In this document: piece after piece, positions 1 through 8,072 of the stretch | Layout: every line of letters starts with the position of its first letter | How positions within the stretch are numbered: position 1 is the first letter of the stretch | NCBI RefSeq assembly: GCF_000022145.1 | Contig: NC_011891.1 | Coordinates: forward strand, 4,260,501-4,324,500 | DNA length: 64,000 nt | Source of the DNA: Anaeromyxobacter dehalogenans 2CP-1 | GTDB taxonomy: Bacteria > Myxococcota > Myxococcia > Myxococcales > Anaeromyxobacteraceae | Reading direction: 5' to 3' | Made by a program: the position numbers and the translations under genes | Notes under the pieces: model-generated | Told to the model about the DNA's origin: nothing | Seen by the model: the letters and a program-made list of their open reading frames with translations, nothing else | Databases searched by the model: none

Positions 1-365
1 GGCCACCGCAGCCCCGCCGCCCGGAACGCGCGCTTCAGGAACCCGAGCTCGATGGGCGCGTGGTGGACGAGGAGGACCGCGCCGCGCAGGCGGCGCTCGA
101 GCTCGGGCAGAACCTCCGCCAGCGGCGGGGCGCCGCGCGTGTCGCCGGCCACGAGCTGGTGCGCCTGCACCGATCGCGGGCTCACCGCCTTCCCGTGCTC
201 CGGGCGGACCAGCGTGCGGTACGCCTCCCCGAGCCGCAGGTGCCCCTCGCGCACCGGGAGCATCCCGACCGCGAGGATGGCGTCGCGCCGCGCGTCCAGG
301 CCGCCCGTCTCGAGGTCGAGCGACCAGTAGACGGCGGACTCCCAGGGCGGCGACGAGAAGAGCAC
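1..365 (-). CDS. 3'-5' exonuclease, DnaQ/DEDDh family (partial, C-terminus beyond window)
   Basis: Reading leftward from a GTG at 365, the protein contains the exonuclease I motif DLETGGLD near residue 18, in which the Asp and Glu would bind catalytic metal ions, and an AHQL segment followed by a VHHAPIELGFLKRAF segment typical of motif II in DNA polymerase III epsilon-like nucleases. The gene runs off the left edge, so motif III is not visible. An exonuclease of this type is commonly found beside the DUF294 protein and DUF4212/symporter genes seen immediately upstream, so it probably belongs to that cluster although a 183 bp gap with a repeat separates them. The start is chosen because TACCAT lies 6 nt before GTG. 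What it does for transport or signalling is unknown. Confidence 0.75.
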   Translation of the reverse strand, partial: MLFSSPPWESAVYWSLDLETGGLDARRDAILAVGMLPVREGHLRLGEAYRTLVRPEHGKAVSPRSVQAHQLVAGDTRGAPPLAEVLPELERRLRGAVLLVHHAPIELGFLKRAFRAAGLRW

Positions 366-371
366 GGCGCG

Positions 372-377
372 ATGGTA
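372..377 (-). promoter_or_regulatory. -10 element for a probably leaderless transcript (exonuclease gene)
   Basis: TACCAT in the context GCTACCATC sits six bases before the GTG start, so transcription would begin at or next to the start codon. The same GCTACCATC context occurs before the gene at 44457. No convincing -35 box is visible. Confidence 0.45.
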
Positions 378-435
378 GCAGCCGGAAGCGGGAGGGGCTC
401 CGGTCGCAGGCCGGGGTGGGGCAACGCCGCTCCGC

Positions 436-546
436 GCGGAGACCCCCGCGGGCGCCCGCGCACGCGGGCCCGCGAGGTCACGCCCCGCGCAGCAGGGGTG
501 GGACGCCGACGGCTCCGCCGGCGGGGCGGGGACGCAGTCCCCGTCG
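436..546. repeat. Dispersed intergenic repeat, family B copy 1
   Basis: This GC-rich block shares an extended match with 20680-20776 and 39317-39426. The shared core includes CGCGAGGTCACG, then a CCCCGCG(C/A)AGC segment, then GACGGCTCCGCCGGCGGGGC and a GACGCAGTCC end. It contains short inverted repeats and begins directly after the stop codon of the minus-strand DUF294 gene. It fills the gap between two genes; no gene is evident inside it. Confidence 0.7.
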
Positions 547-548
547 GG

Positions 549-2354
549 TCAGAAATCCGTCTTGAAGTGGAACGCCGCGCGGTCCTGGAGCGTCTTCACC
601 GCGCGCAGCGCGTCCTTGAGCCGCGAGCGCTCCATGGCGCTCAGCGCCGCCAGCGTCGCCTCGTTCGACGGCGGGCGGCCCTCGGCCACGGCGCGGAGCT
701 GGAGGCGGAGGCGCAGGCCGTTCAGGAACCGGAACCCCTCCGCGGCCGCCGCGACCGCGTCGCCGTCCAGGATCCCGGCGTCGCGCGCGGCCTCCAGCCG
801 CTCCAGCGTGCCCCGGGCCTCGGTCCGCAGCTCCAGGCCGTAGCAGCGCGCCACCGCCACCACCGCGGCGATGCCCTGCAGCTTCAGGTCCACCGTGGTG
901 GAGCCGCCGCGCAGGCGCAGCAGCAGCGACGTGGGCGGGCGGAAGCCGAGCGCGGCGCGGGCCAGGAAGCGCAGGAACACCGGGCGGTCCACCGCGGTCG
1001 CCAGCACCGCGTCGAGCGGCCCGACGTCGAGCCGGCCGGCCACCCGGCGGTAGTCGAAGAAGATGGCCGCCTCGAGCAGCGCCTGCGGCCCGGGCGCGTC
1101 CAGCCACGCCTCGAAGCGGCCGCGCCACTCGGCCAGCGGCCCGACCCACCGGCGGGCCATGTAGCCGCCCGGGCACGCGGGGAACCCGGCCAGCTCCAGG
1201 TCCGCGTTGACGCGCTCGGCCAGCACCTCGTACCAGGCGCGCCGCGCCTCGCCCTCGTCCGCGTAGACGAGCGCGTTGTCCTGGTCGGTGAGCAGCGTCT
1301 GCTCGCGGCGCCCCTCCGACCCGAGCGCCAGCCACGCGTAGGGCGCCGGCGGCTCGCCCAGGTCGGCCTCGGCGAAGCGCAGGATGCGGTGCAGCAGCGC
1401 GTCGTTGAGGCGCGCCACGAACCCGGCGATCGCGGCGGCGTCGAGGCCGCCCGCGAGCAGCGCGCCCGCCATCTCGGCCACCCGCCGCCCGTAGCCGGCC
1501 AGGCTCTCGCGCGTCGAGACGCGCTCCACCCCGCGCAGCACGGCCATGGGGCCCTGCGCCGAGGCCCGGAGCAGCTCGCCCGAGGTGAGCACGCCCACGA
1601 TCTCCGCGCCGCGCGTGACCGGCAGGTGGTGCACCCGGGCGTCCAGCGCGAGCCCCCAGGCCTCGTGGATGGGCGCGGTCGCGGGCGTGGTGCGGAGCGG
1701 CGAGGTGGCGACGCGCGCGAGCGGCGTGTCCGGCCCGAGCCCCTCGGCGAGCACGCGGTTCCGGAAGTCGTGATCGGTGGCGATGGCGGGCGGGTCGGCG
1801 CGGAGCAGCACCGAGGAGACGCCCTCCGCCCGCATGAGCCGCGCCGCGTCGCCCACGGTGGCGTCCCCCGCGATCCAGACCGGCGCCCGGCGCACCAGGT
1901 CCCCCACCTGGCGCGAGAGGTCGGCCTGGAACGTGGTGATGGCCGAGTGCTCGAGGCTCGACTTGAGCCGCTCGGCCAGGCCCACCGCGAAGTGCGAGGC
2001 GAACTGCGCGTCACCGAGCAGGCGCTGGAACTCGGCGTCCGGCAGCCGGTACGCGAGCAGGTCGTCCTCGACCACCACGTCGATGGTGGCCTTGCGCGTG
2101 ATGAGCGAGGTGTAGCCGAAGGTCTCGCCCTCCTCGAGCACCTGGAGGATCTGGCCGTCGCGCTCGAGCCGCACCGCGCCCTTGCGGATCACGTACAGGT
2201 GGGCGAGCGGCTCGCCGCCCACCCGCGCCAGCCGCGAGCCGGCCGGGTAGTAGCCCACCTCCAGCGACGCGGCCGCCGCCTCGAACAGCGGCTGCGGCAG
2301 CGCGTGGAACGGGGGCGTCGCCCGCAGGTACGCGACCGGGTCGAGCGCGGCCAT
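549..2354 (-). CDS. cNMP-binding / CBS-pair / DUF294 nucleotidyltransferase-like signalling protein
   Basis: The 601-residue protein has four parts: a cyclic-nucleotide-binding fold (about 15-125), a CBS pair (about 155-270), a DUF294 nucleotidyltransferase-like domain with GSEGRREQ at 345-352 followed by TDQDN at 356-360, and a DUF294 C-terminal helical domain (about 440-600). The GSxGRxEQ and DxD-like residues match GlnD/KNTase-type metal-binding motifs. Proteins with this architecture are usually encoded beside acetate-type symporters and may modulate them in response to a small ligand; the enzymatic target is not known. It follows the symporter gene by 60 nt on the same strand and is likely cotranscribed with it and DUF4212. 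The ATG at 2354 is the first start giving a normal N-terminus. Confidence 0.88.
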   Translation of the reverse strand: MAALDPVAYLRATPPFHALPQPLFEAAAASLEVGYYPAGSRLARVGGEPLAHLYVIRKGAVRLERDGQILQVLEEGETFGYTSLITRKATIDVVVEDDLLAYRLPDAEFQRLLGDAQFASHFAVGLAERLKSSLEHSAITTFQADLSRQVGDLVRRAPVWIAGDATVGDAARLMRAEGVSSVLLRADPPAIATDHDFRNRVLAEGLGPDTPLARVATSPLRTTPATAPIHEAWGLALDARVHHLPVTRGAEIVGVLTSGELLRASAQGPMAVLRGVERVSTRESLAGYGRRVAEMAGALLAGGLDAAAIAGFVARLNDALLHRILRFAEADLGEPPAPYAWLALGSEGRREQTLLTDQDNALVYADEGEARRAWYEVLAERVNADLELAGFPACPGGYMARRWVGPLAEWRGRFEAWLDAPGPQALLEAAIFFDYRRVAGRLDVGPLDAVLATAVDRPVFLRFLARAALGFRPPTSLLLRLRGGSTTVDLKLQGIAAVVAVARCYGLELRTEARGTLERLEAARDAGILDGDAVAAAAEGFRFLNGLRLRLQLRAVAEGRPPSNEATLAALSAMERSRLKDALRAVKTLQDRAAFHFKTDF

Positions 2355-2414
2355 GCGGCGAGGATAGCGGGGCGCGCGGGCGGCGTCACGGCGCAGCGCC
2401 GGCGCCGGGGACGG

Positions 2415-4163
2415 TCAGCGGCGGTCGCCCACGCGCAGCGCGGTGGGCGCCGGCGCCGGACGCACCGGCTCCCGCGGATAGCGCAGGTTGGTGACCAGCT
2501 CCTGCACCGCCTGCGGCGGCGCCGGCGTCCGCAGGGACACGACGACCAGGACCGTGAGGTTCACCAGCATGCCCACCGTCCCGAACCCCTGCGGCGAGAT
2601 CCCCAGCCACCAGTGCGCCGGGACGTCCAGCTCCGGGTGCCAGAACTTGAACCAGTGGACGTAGGCGGTGGTCACCGCGAGCCCGGTCACCATGCCGGCG
2701 ATGGCCCCCTCGCGCGTGGCGCGCCGCCAGAAGATGCCGGCCACCAGCACCGGGAAGAACGACGAGGCGGCCAGGCCGAACGCCAGCGCCACCACCTCGG
2801 ACACGAAGCCGGGCGGGTGGACGCCCAGCCAGCCCGCCACCAGCACCGCCACGGTCGCCGCGCCGCGGGCCCAGGCCAGCTCGCCGCGCTCGGAGACGCG
2901 CGGGATCCACATGCCCTTCACGAGGTCGTGCGCCACCGCCGCCGAGATGACGAGCAGCAGCCCCGCCGCGGTGGAGAGCGCCGCCGCGAGCGCGCCCGCC
3001 GCCACCAGCCCCACCACCCAGGGCGGCAGGCCGGCGATCTCCGGGTTCGCCAGCACCAGCACGTCGGGGTCGATCCGCACCTCGTTGCGGGCCGGATCGC
3101 CGGAGATGCGCATCACGCCGTCGCCGTCGCGATCGGTGAACCGCACCAGGCCGGTGCGCTCCCAGTCCGCCACCCAGGCCGGCGCGTCCGCGTGGCGCTT
3201 GCCGTTCAGCGACTGGATCATCCCGGCCCGGGCGAACGCCGCCACCGCGGGCGCGGTGGTGTAGAGCAGCGCGATGAACAGGAGCGCCCAGGCGGCGGAG
3301 GCGCGCGCGTCGCGCACCTTCGGCACGGTGAAGAACCGGATGATGATGTGCGGCAGGCCGGCCGTGCCGATCATGAGCGCCAGCGTGCTGAACAGCACGT
3401 CGATGCGCGGCCGCGCGCCGGCGGTGTAGCGGCCGAAGCCGAGGTCTTCCCCGATGCGGTCGAGCACCTGGAGCAGGTGCACCCCGGGCTCGACGCCCAG
3501 GATCCGGGCGCCCTCCGCGCTGACCCGGCCGCCCAGCCCGAGCTGCGGCACCGGGTTCCCGGTGAGCATGATCGACACGAAGATGGCCGGCACCAGGTAC
3601 GCGGCGATGAGCACGACGTACTGGGCCACCTGCGCGTAGGTGACGCCCTTCATGCCGCCCAGCACCGCGTAGAACAGCACGATGGCCATGCCGAGCAGCA
3701 CGCCGCGCTCCACCGGCACGTCCAGGAAGCGCGCGAACACCACCCCGACCCCGCGCATCTGCCCGGCCACGTAGGTGAACGAGACGAACACCGCGCACAC
3801 CACCGCCACGCCGCGCGCCGAGCGCGAGTAGTAGCGCTCGCCCACGAACTGCGGGACCGTGTACTTGCCGTACTTGCGCAGGTACGGGGCGAGCAGCACC
3901 GCCAGCAGCACGTAGCCGCCGGTCCAGCCCATCAGGAAGATCGAGCCGTCGCGCCCGAGCAGCGCCACCACCCCCGCCATCGAGATGAACGACGCCGCGG
4001 ACATCCAGTCCGCGCCCGTCGCCATCCCGTTCAGCACCGGGCTGACTTGCTTCTCCGCCACGTAGTACGCGCTCGTGGTCCGCGCGCGGCCCCACAGGCC
4101 GGCGAGCGCGTAGAGCGCGAAGGACGCACCGACGAGCACCCAGGTCCAGGCGACGGGTCCCAC
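2415..4163 (-). CDS. Sodium:solute symporter family protein (acetate/carboxylate type)
   Basis: The 582-residue inner-membrane protein has about 13 hydrophobic segments and SSS-family signatures such as YYVAEKQVSPVLNGMATGADWMSAASF near residue 35-60 and GTAGLPHIIIRFFTVP near 270, which closely resemble ActP-type cation:acetate symporters. A hydrophilic insert around 325-370 (ERTGLVRFTDRDGDGVMRIS) distinguishes the DUF4212-linked subclass. It starts with GTG only 3 nt after the stop of the DUF4212 gene, so the two are probably translationally coupled and form a transporter with its small partner. Likely substrates are short carboxylates; the sequence does not settle which one. Confidence 0.88.
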   Translation of the reverse strand: MGPVAWTWVLVGASFALYALAGLWGRARTTSAYYVAEKQVSPVLNGMATGADWMSAASFISMAGVVALLGRDGSIFLMGWTGGYVLLAVLLAPYLRKYGKYTVPQFVGERYYSRSARGVAVVCAVFVSFTYVAGQMRGVGVVFARFLDVPVERGVLLGMAIVLFYAVLGGMKGVTYAQVAQYVVLIAAYLVPAIFVSIMLTGNPVPQLGLGGRVSAEGARILGVEPGVHLLQVLDRIGEDLGFGRYTAGARPRIDVLFSTLALMIGTAGLPHIIIRFFTVPKVRDARASAAWALLFIALLYTTAPAVAAFARAGMIQSLNGKRHADAPAWVADWERTGLVRFTDRDGDGVMRISGDPARNEVRIDPDVLVLANPEIAGLPPWVVGLVAAGALAAALSTAAGLLLVISAAVAHDLVKGMWIPRVSERGELAWARGAATVAVLVAGWLGVHPPGFVSEVVALAFGLAASSFFPVLVAGIFWRRATREGAIAGMVTGLAVTTAYVHWFKFWHPELDVPAHWWLGISPQGFGTVGMLVNLTVLVVVSLRTPAPPQAVQELVTNLRYPREPVRPAPAPTALRVGDRR

Positions 4164-4166
4164 GCC

Positions 4167-4424
4167 TCAGTCCTCGAACACGTCGTGGGCGCGGTCGAGC
4201 CGGTTGGCGATCGCCACGTAGGCCGCGACCAGCAGCACGAACACGAGCTCCGCGCCCTGCTGCCCGAACCAGAAGCCGAGCGGGAAGCCGCCGAGGTGGA
4301 ACGCGTCCAGCGCGTCGGCGAACAGGATCGCGGCGCCGCACGACACCGCCAGCCAGATCGCCAGGATCGCGGCGACGGTGCGCAGGTTGGCCCTCCAGTA
4401 CGCGTCCCGCCGATCCCGTTCCAT
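4167..4424 (-). CDS. DUF4212 symporter small subunit
   Basis: This 85-residue protein has two hydrophobic segments (about 14-36 and 58-77) separated by a short linker, plus the family's DAYWRANLRTVAAILAIW N-terminus and GFPLGFWFGQQGAELVFV core. DUF4212 proteins are encoded upstream of a distinct subclass of sodium:solute symporters and are thought to act as their small accessory subunit, by analogy with YjcH/ActP. The ATG at 4424 is preferred over longer upstream extensions, which are Arg-rich and unlike the family. A TACTCT hexamer on the minus strand at 4462-4467 could be its -10 box. Confidence 0.85.
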   Translation of the reverse strand: MERDRRDAYWRANLRTVAAILAIWLAVSCGAAILFADALDAFHLGGFPLGFWFGQQGAELVFVLLVAAYVAIANRLDRAHDVFED

Positions 4425-4769
4425 GCGAGCCCTCCGCGCGGCGTCCGGACGTCCGGGCCCGAGAGTACCCCGCCTGCGGCGTTCTGGCCTCTTCCGGGGC
4501 GCCAGATCCGTCCGCCGCGCCCCTGCCGGGCGCAACATTCGTCGGGACGGTGCACCTCTTGCGCGGACGCGCCGCGTCAACGACCCAACTCGGCGTACCT
4601 CCGCGATAAATCTCGCCACCGACAAGGGGCGTTCGTCGCAGTTCGTGCGCGCAGGGACTGCGCTAAGCGCGGTATTTGCGCGCAGACCGTTGTAAACGGC
4701 GAATCCGGTGTGCTACCTCGTACCTCAGGCCACGCGGCTGGCGTACCAACCTCACCGTGGAGGAAGAAA
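4425..4769. promoter_or_regulatory. Divergent promoter region between DUF4212 operon and MHS transporter
   Basis: No gene is seen in this 345 bp. The right part (4600-4720) is less GC-rich than its surroundings, as expected of a promoter. It contains CGCAGTTCGTGCGCG at 4637-4651, resembling two boxes before the DUF485/ActP operon (9086-9101 and 9119-9130). The ribosome-binding site GGAGGAA (4759-4765) serves the transporter gene at 4770. Confidence 0.5.
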
Positions 4770-6461
4770 ATGTCCGTGTCGTCGGCATCCCCTGTCCGAC
4801 CCGTCCCCCCCGACTCCGGGTCACGTGCTGGAATCACCCGCGAAGAGAAGATGGTCATCTTCGCGTCGTCCCTCGGAACCGTGTTCGAGTGGTACGACTT
4901 CTACCTGTACGGCTCGCTCGCGGCGATCATCAGCAAGCAGTTCTTCGCCGGCGTCGACGAGCGCACCGGCTTCATCTTCGCGCTGCTCGCCTTCGCCGCC
5001 GGCTTCGCGGTGCGCCCGTTCGGCGCGGTGGTGTTCGGCCGGCTCGGCGACATGATCGGCCGGAAGCACACCTTCCTCCTCACCATCCTCATCATGGGCG
5101 GCTCGACGGCGATCGTCGGCATGCTCCCCAGCTACGCCACGATCGGCGTGCTGGCGCCGATCATCCTCATCTCCATGCGCATGCTGCAGGGCCTCGCGCT
5201 GGGTGGTGAGTACGGCGGCGCGGCCACGTACGTGGCCGAGCACGCGCCCCCGGGCCGGCGCGGCAACTTCACGAGCTGGATCCAGACCACCGCCACCCTC
5301 GGCCTGTTCCTCTCGCTCCTCATCATCCTCGGCACCCGCATCGGCCTGGGGAACGAGGCGTTCGAGAAGTGGGGCTGGCGCGTCCCGTTCCTGCTCTCGC
5401 TGATCCTGCTCGGCATCTCCGTCTACATCCGCCTCCAGCTGAACGAGTCCCCGGTGTTCAAGCGGATGAAGGAGGAGGGCAAGGCCTCGAAGGCCCCGCT
5501 CACCGAGTCCTTCCTGCGCTGGAACAACCTGAAGATCGTCCTGATGGTGCTGTTCGGCGGCGTCGCCGGCCAGGCGGTGGTCTGGTACACGGGCCAGTTC
5601 TACGCGCTGTTCTTCCTCCAGCAGACGCTGAAGGTGGACCCGACCGCGTCGAACTACATGATCGCGGCCTCGCTGATCATCGGCACGCCGTTCTTCATCG
5701 TGTTCGGCACGCTGTCCGACAAGATCGGCCGCAAGCGGATCATCATGGCGGGCTGCGTGCTCGCCGCGCTGACCTACTTCCCGATCTTCAAGGGCATCAC
5801 GAAGTACGCGAACCCGGCGCTGGAGCACGCGCAGGCGACGAACCCCGTGACGGTGGTCGCCGATCCGAAGGACTGCAGCTTCCAGTTCGACCCGATCGGC
5901 AAGGCCAAGTTCACGAAGTCCTGCGACGTCGCCAAGGCCTCGCTCGCGAAGAAGGGCGTGCCGTACCGCAACGAGGAGGCGCCCGCGGGCACCGTCGCCA
6001 CCATCAAGATCGGCGACGTGGCGGTCTCGAGCTTCGCCGGCAACACGCTCTCGCCGGCAGACTTCAAGACGCAGAACGCCGCGTTCGAGAAGACCCTCGG
6101 CGACGCCATCAAGACCGCCGGCTACCCCGCCAAGGCGGACATGAACCAGGTGAACTACGTGATGGTCGTGCTGCTCCTGACCATCCTCGTCATCTACGTG
6201 ACCATGGTGTACGCGCCGATCGCGGCGTGGCTGGTCGAGCTCTTCCCGGCTCGCATCCGCTACACCTCGATGTCGCTGCCGTACCACATCGGCAACGGCT
6301 GGTTCGGCGGCTTCCTGCCGACCATCTCGTTCGCGATGGTCGCCGCCAGCGGCGACATCTACTACGGCCTCTGGTACCCCATCGTCATCGCGCTCATCAC
6401 CGCGGTCCTCGGCACCCTGTTCATGCCCGAGACCAAGGATCGCGACATCAACCACGAGTAG
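4770..6461 (+). CDS. MFS transporter, metabolite:H+ symporter (MHS) family
   Basis: The 563-residue inner-membrane carrier begins with the MHS signature SSLGTVFEWYDFYLYG (about 30-46) and has the MFS cytoplasmic loop motif GRLGDMIGRKHTF near 90-102 and its second-half copy GTLSDKIGRKRIIM near 310. It is longer than most MHS proteins because of a hydrophilic, probably periplasmic insert of about 120 residues (341-460) before the last four membrane segments. Family members import organic acids or zwitterions with protons (citrate, alpha-ketoglutarate, shikimate, proline/betaine); the substrate here is not determined. The start is fixed by GGAGGAA five bases upstream of ATG. A 29-codon reading frame follows one base after the stop. 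Confidence 0.88.
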   Translation: MSVSSASPVRPVPPDSGSRAGITREEKMVIFASSLGTVFEWYDFYLYGSLAAIISKQFFAGVDERTGFIFALLAFAAGFAVRPFGAVVFGRLGDMIGRKHTFLLTILIMGGSTAIVGMLPSYATIGVLAPIILISMRMLQGLALGGEYGGAATYVAEHAPPGRRGNFTSWIQTTATLGLFLSLLIILGTRIGLGNEAFEKWGWRVPFLLSLILLGISVYIRLQLNESPVFKRMKEEGKASKAPLTESFLRWNNLKIVLMVLFGGVAGQAVVWYTGQFYALFFLQQTLKVDPTASNYMIAASLIIGTPFFIVFGTLSDKIGRKRIIMAGCVLAALTYFPIFKGITKYANPALEHAQATNPVTVVADPKDCSFQFDPIGKAKFTKSCDVAKASLAKKGVPYRNEEAPAGTVATIKIGDVAVSSFAGNTLSPADFKTQNAAFEKTLGDAIKTAGYPAKADMNQVNYVMVVLLLTILVIYVTMVYAPIAAWLVELFPARIRYTSMSLPYHIGNGWFGGFLPTISFAMVAASGDIYYGLWYPIVIALITAVLGTLFMPETKDRDINHE

Positions 6462-6462
6462 C

Positions 6463-6552
6463 ATGAGCGGCGCGCAGTTCGGGATGATGGCCGGTGGCCT
6501 GGCCGTGCTGGGCCCCGTCATCTGGGGAGTGGCGGAGGTCACCAGCAGGTAG
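6463..6552 (+). CDS. 29-residue single-span membrane peptide downstream of MHS transporter
   Basis: The reading frame starts ATGAGCGGC one base after the transporter stop codon and ends TAG at 6550-6552, directly before a strong terminator, so it would be on the transporter mRNA. The peptide (MSGAQFGMMAGGLAVLGPVI, then WGVAEVTSR) has one hydrophobic helix of about 18 residues and a short polar tail. Small accessory peptides are known for other symporter classes, so it may assist the MHS carrier; this is inference from position and hydrophobicity. It has no obvious Shine-Dalgarno of its own and would rely on reinitiation. Confidence 0.5.
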   Translation: MSGAQFGMMAGGLAVLGPVIWGVAEVTSR

Positions 6553-6566
6553 TCGCCGCTCGTGCC

Positions 6567-6610
6567 GGGGCCGGACGTGCACATCCCGCACGTCCGGCCC
6601 CTTCCCTTTT
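6567..6610 (+). terminator. Rho-independent terminator after MHS transporter
   Basis: A perfect 14 bp stem (GGGGCCGGACGTGC, 6567-6580, pairing with 6588-6601) closes a 7 nt loop and is followed by TTCCCTTTT. This is among the clearest intrinsic terminators in the window and serves the transporter and 29-residue peptide. Confidence 0.9.
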
Positions 6611-6627
6611 GTCCGCGCGGCGCCGGT

Positions 6628-6666
6628 GGCCGCCGCGGCGACGGGAGGGGATGGGTTCACGTGCTC
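6628..6666 (-). repeat. Family A repeat, truncated copy 1
   Basis: Only one arm of the dispersed family A element is left. Read on the minus strand it begins GAGCACGTGAACCCATCCCC and continues through the CTCCCGTCGCCGCGGCGGCC segment. It starts at the base after the TGA stop of the minus-strand kinase gene, exactly as in the three full copies. Confidence 0.75.
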
Positions 6667-8067
6667 TCAGCGCCGGCCGGGCGGGCGCACCAGCGTCACG
6701 GTGCAGGGCGCCTCCAGCGCGACCTTCGTCGCGACGGTGCCGAGGATCCCGCGCAGCGGCACGTCGGGCGGGGGCGCGCCGATCACCAGGTGCTCGACGC
6801 CGTTGGCGCGCGCGTAGTCCACCAGCGCCTGCGCCGCGTCGCCGGACTCGATCACGTGCAGCGAGACCTGCCCGGCCGCGAGCCCCAGCGGCTCGGCCCA
6901 GTGGCGGAGCAGCGCCAGGTGCTTGATGCGCTGGTGCGCGGCCGTCTCGTCGGCGCTCGAGCCGCCCAGCTCCGGGGTGGGCCGGATGACCGTCGCCACC
7001 GCGAGCCGCCGCGCGTCCTGGAGCGAGAGGAGCCGCCGCACCGTCTGGCGGATGGCCTCGAACTGCGCCTCGTTCGTGTGCTGCGTGGCGATGCAGGCGA
7101 GCACGATCGCCGCCCCGGACAGCTCGGTGGACGGGAGCGCCAGCGGCGCCGGCTCGTAGCCGGCGGCCTTGATCCAGCGGCGGAGCAGGGTGAGCGGCCC
7201 GGCGGCGCGCCGGCGGCGCCCGCGCTCGGTGATCGTCACCTGGTCCGGGTGCGCCAGGTCGAACGCGACCTGCGCGGCCGAGGCGTGGCGGCGGCTCGCG
7301 TCCGGCTCGAGGCACCGCAGGACCAGCTCCTGGAACCACTCCGGCAGCGCCGGCACCAGGGCCCGCGGCGGGGTCGGATCGCGGTACAGCCGCCGGCGCA
7401 GGCCGCCGGGCGTGGTGGGCGTGCCGAACGGCAGCCGGCCGGTGGCGAGCTCGTACAGCACCACCCCGAGCGCGAACAGGTCGCTGCGCGGGTCGCTCCG
7501 CGCGCCGACCACCTGCTCCGGCGCGATGTACGGCGCCGATCCGATGGGGCGCCGGAACTCCTCGGCGAGGAGGTCCGGGTAGTGGGCGTGGTGCGCGAGC
7601 CCGAAGTCCACCAGCACCGCCTCGCCGGTGGGCCGGAACACCACGTTGGCCGGCTTCAGGTCGAGGTGGATCGCCTCCTGCTGGTGCAGGTCGTGAAGCG
7701 CGGTGGCGAGCGCGATCCCGATGCGCACCACCTCGTCGAGGGGGACCGGCCCGTCGCCGACCCACTCCTTGAGCGAGCGGCCGCGGACCTCCTCCATCAC
7801 GAGGTAGGGCTGCCGCTCCAGGTCGCCGGCGGCCACGAAGCGCGGCACGTGCGGCCCCTTCAGCGCGGCGAGCACGGTCTGCTCGACCTCGAAGGAGATC
7901 ACGCTGCTCGCCGGCTCCCCCGGGCCGAGGCGCGGGATCTTCATGATCAGCGGGAAGCCGGTGTCCGGGCCCGTGACCCGGTAGATCACGCCCATCCCGC
8001 CCGCGTGGAAGCGCTCGCCGATGCGGAAGCCGTCCACCACGTCGCCGGGCCCGGGCAGGTCGCTCAC
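6667..8067 (-). CDS. Serine/threonine protein kinase fused to a universal stress protein domain
   Basis: The 466-residue protein has an N-terminal eukaryotic-like kinase domain (about 10-275): glycine loop ERFHAGGMGVIY, a Lys in PLIMKIPR, catalytic loop IHLDLKPANVVF, DFGLAHH and the APEQ segment. The catalytic loop reads HLD rather than HRD, so the activation-loop-contacting Arg is missing. The C-terminal part (about 310-460) is a Usp-like domain, ending in VIGAPPPDVPLRGILGTVA and a CTVTLVRP strand, which approximates the Usp nucleotide-binding signature. No membrane segment is evident, so it is likely cytosolic. The GTG at 8067 is preferred because GGAGAG lies 8 nt upstream; an alternative GTG at 8076 overlaps the phosphoesterase stop. 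The two genes are therefore tightly coupled. Confidence 0.85.
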   Translation of the reverse strand: MSDLPGPGDVVDGFRIGERFHAGGMGVIYRVTGPDTGFPLIMKIPRLGPGEPASSVISFEVEQTVLAALKGPHVPRFVAAGDLERQPYLVMEEVRGRSLKEWVGDGPVPLDEVVRIGIALATALHDLHQQEAIHLDLKPANVVFRPTGEAVLVDFGLAHHAHYPDLLAEEFRRPIGSAPYIAPEQVVGARSDPRSDLFALGVVLYELATGRLPFGTPTTPGGLRRRLYRDPTPPRALVPALPEWFQELVLRCLEPDASRRHASAAQVAFDLAHPDQVTITERGRRRRAAGPLTLLRRWIKAAGYEPAPLALPSTELSGAAIVLACIATQHTNEAQFEAIRQTVRRLLSLQDARRLAVATVIRPTPELGGSSADETAAHQRIKHLALLRHWAEPLGLAAGQVSLHVIESGDAAQALVDYARANGVEHLVIGAPPPDVPLRGILGTVATKVALEAPCTVTLVRPPGRR

Positions 8068-8072
8068 TGGGC

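Noticed and set aside
4577-4858. A 93-codon minus-strand frame overlapping the MHS transporter start.
   Set aside because: It overlaps a promoter and ribosome-binding site, has no recognisable domain and no ribosome-binding site of its own.
60-6461. A 2133-codon open frame on the plus strand covering 60-6461.
   Set aside because: Only its last 563 codons (from 4770) are a real gene. The rest is Arg/Gly/His-rich and lies opposite the DUF294 and symporter genes; stop codons are rare in every frame at this GC content.
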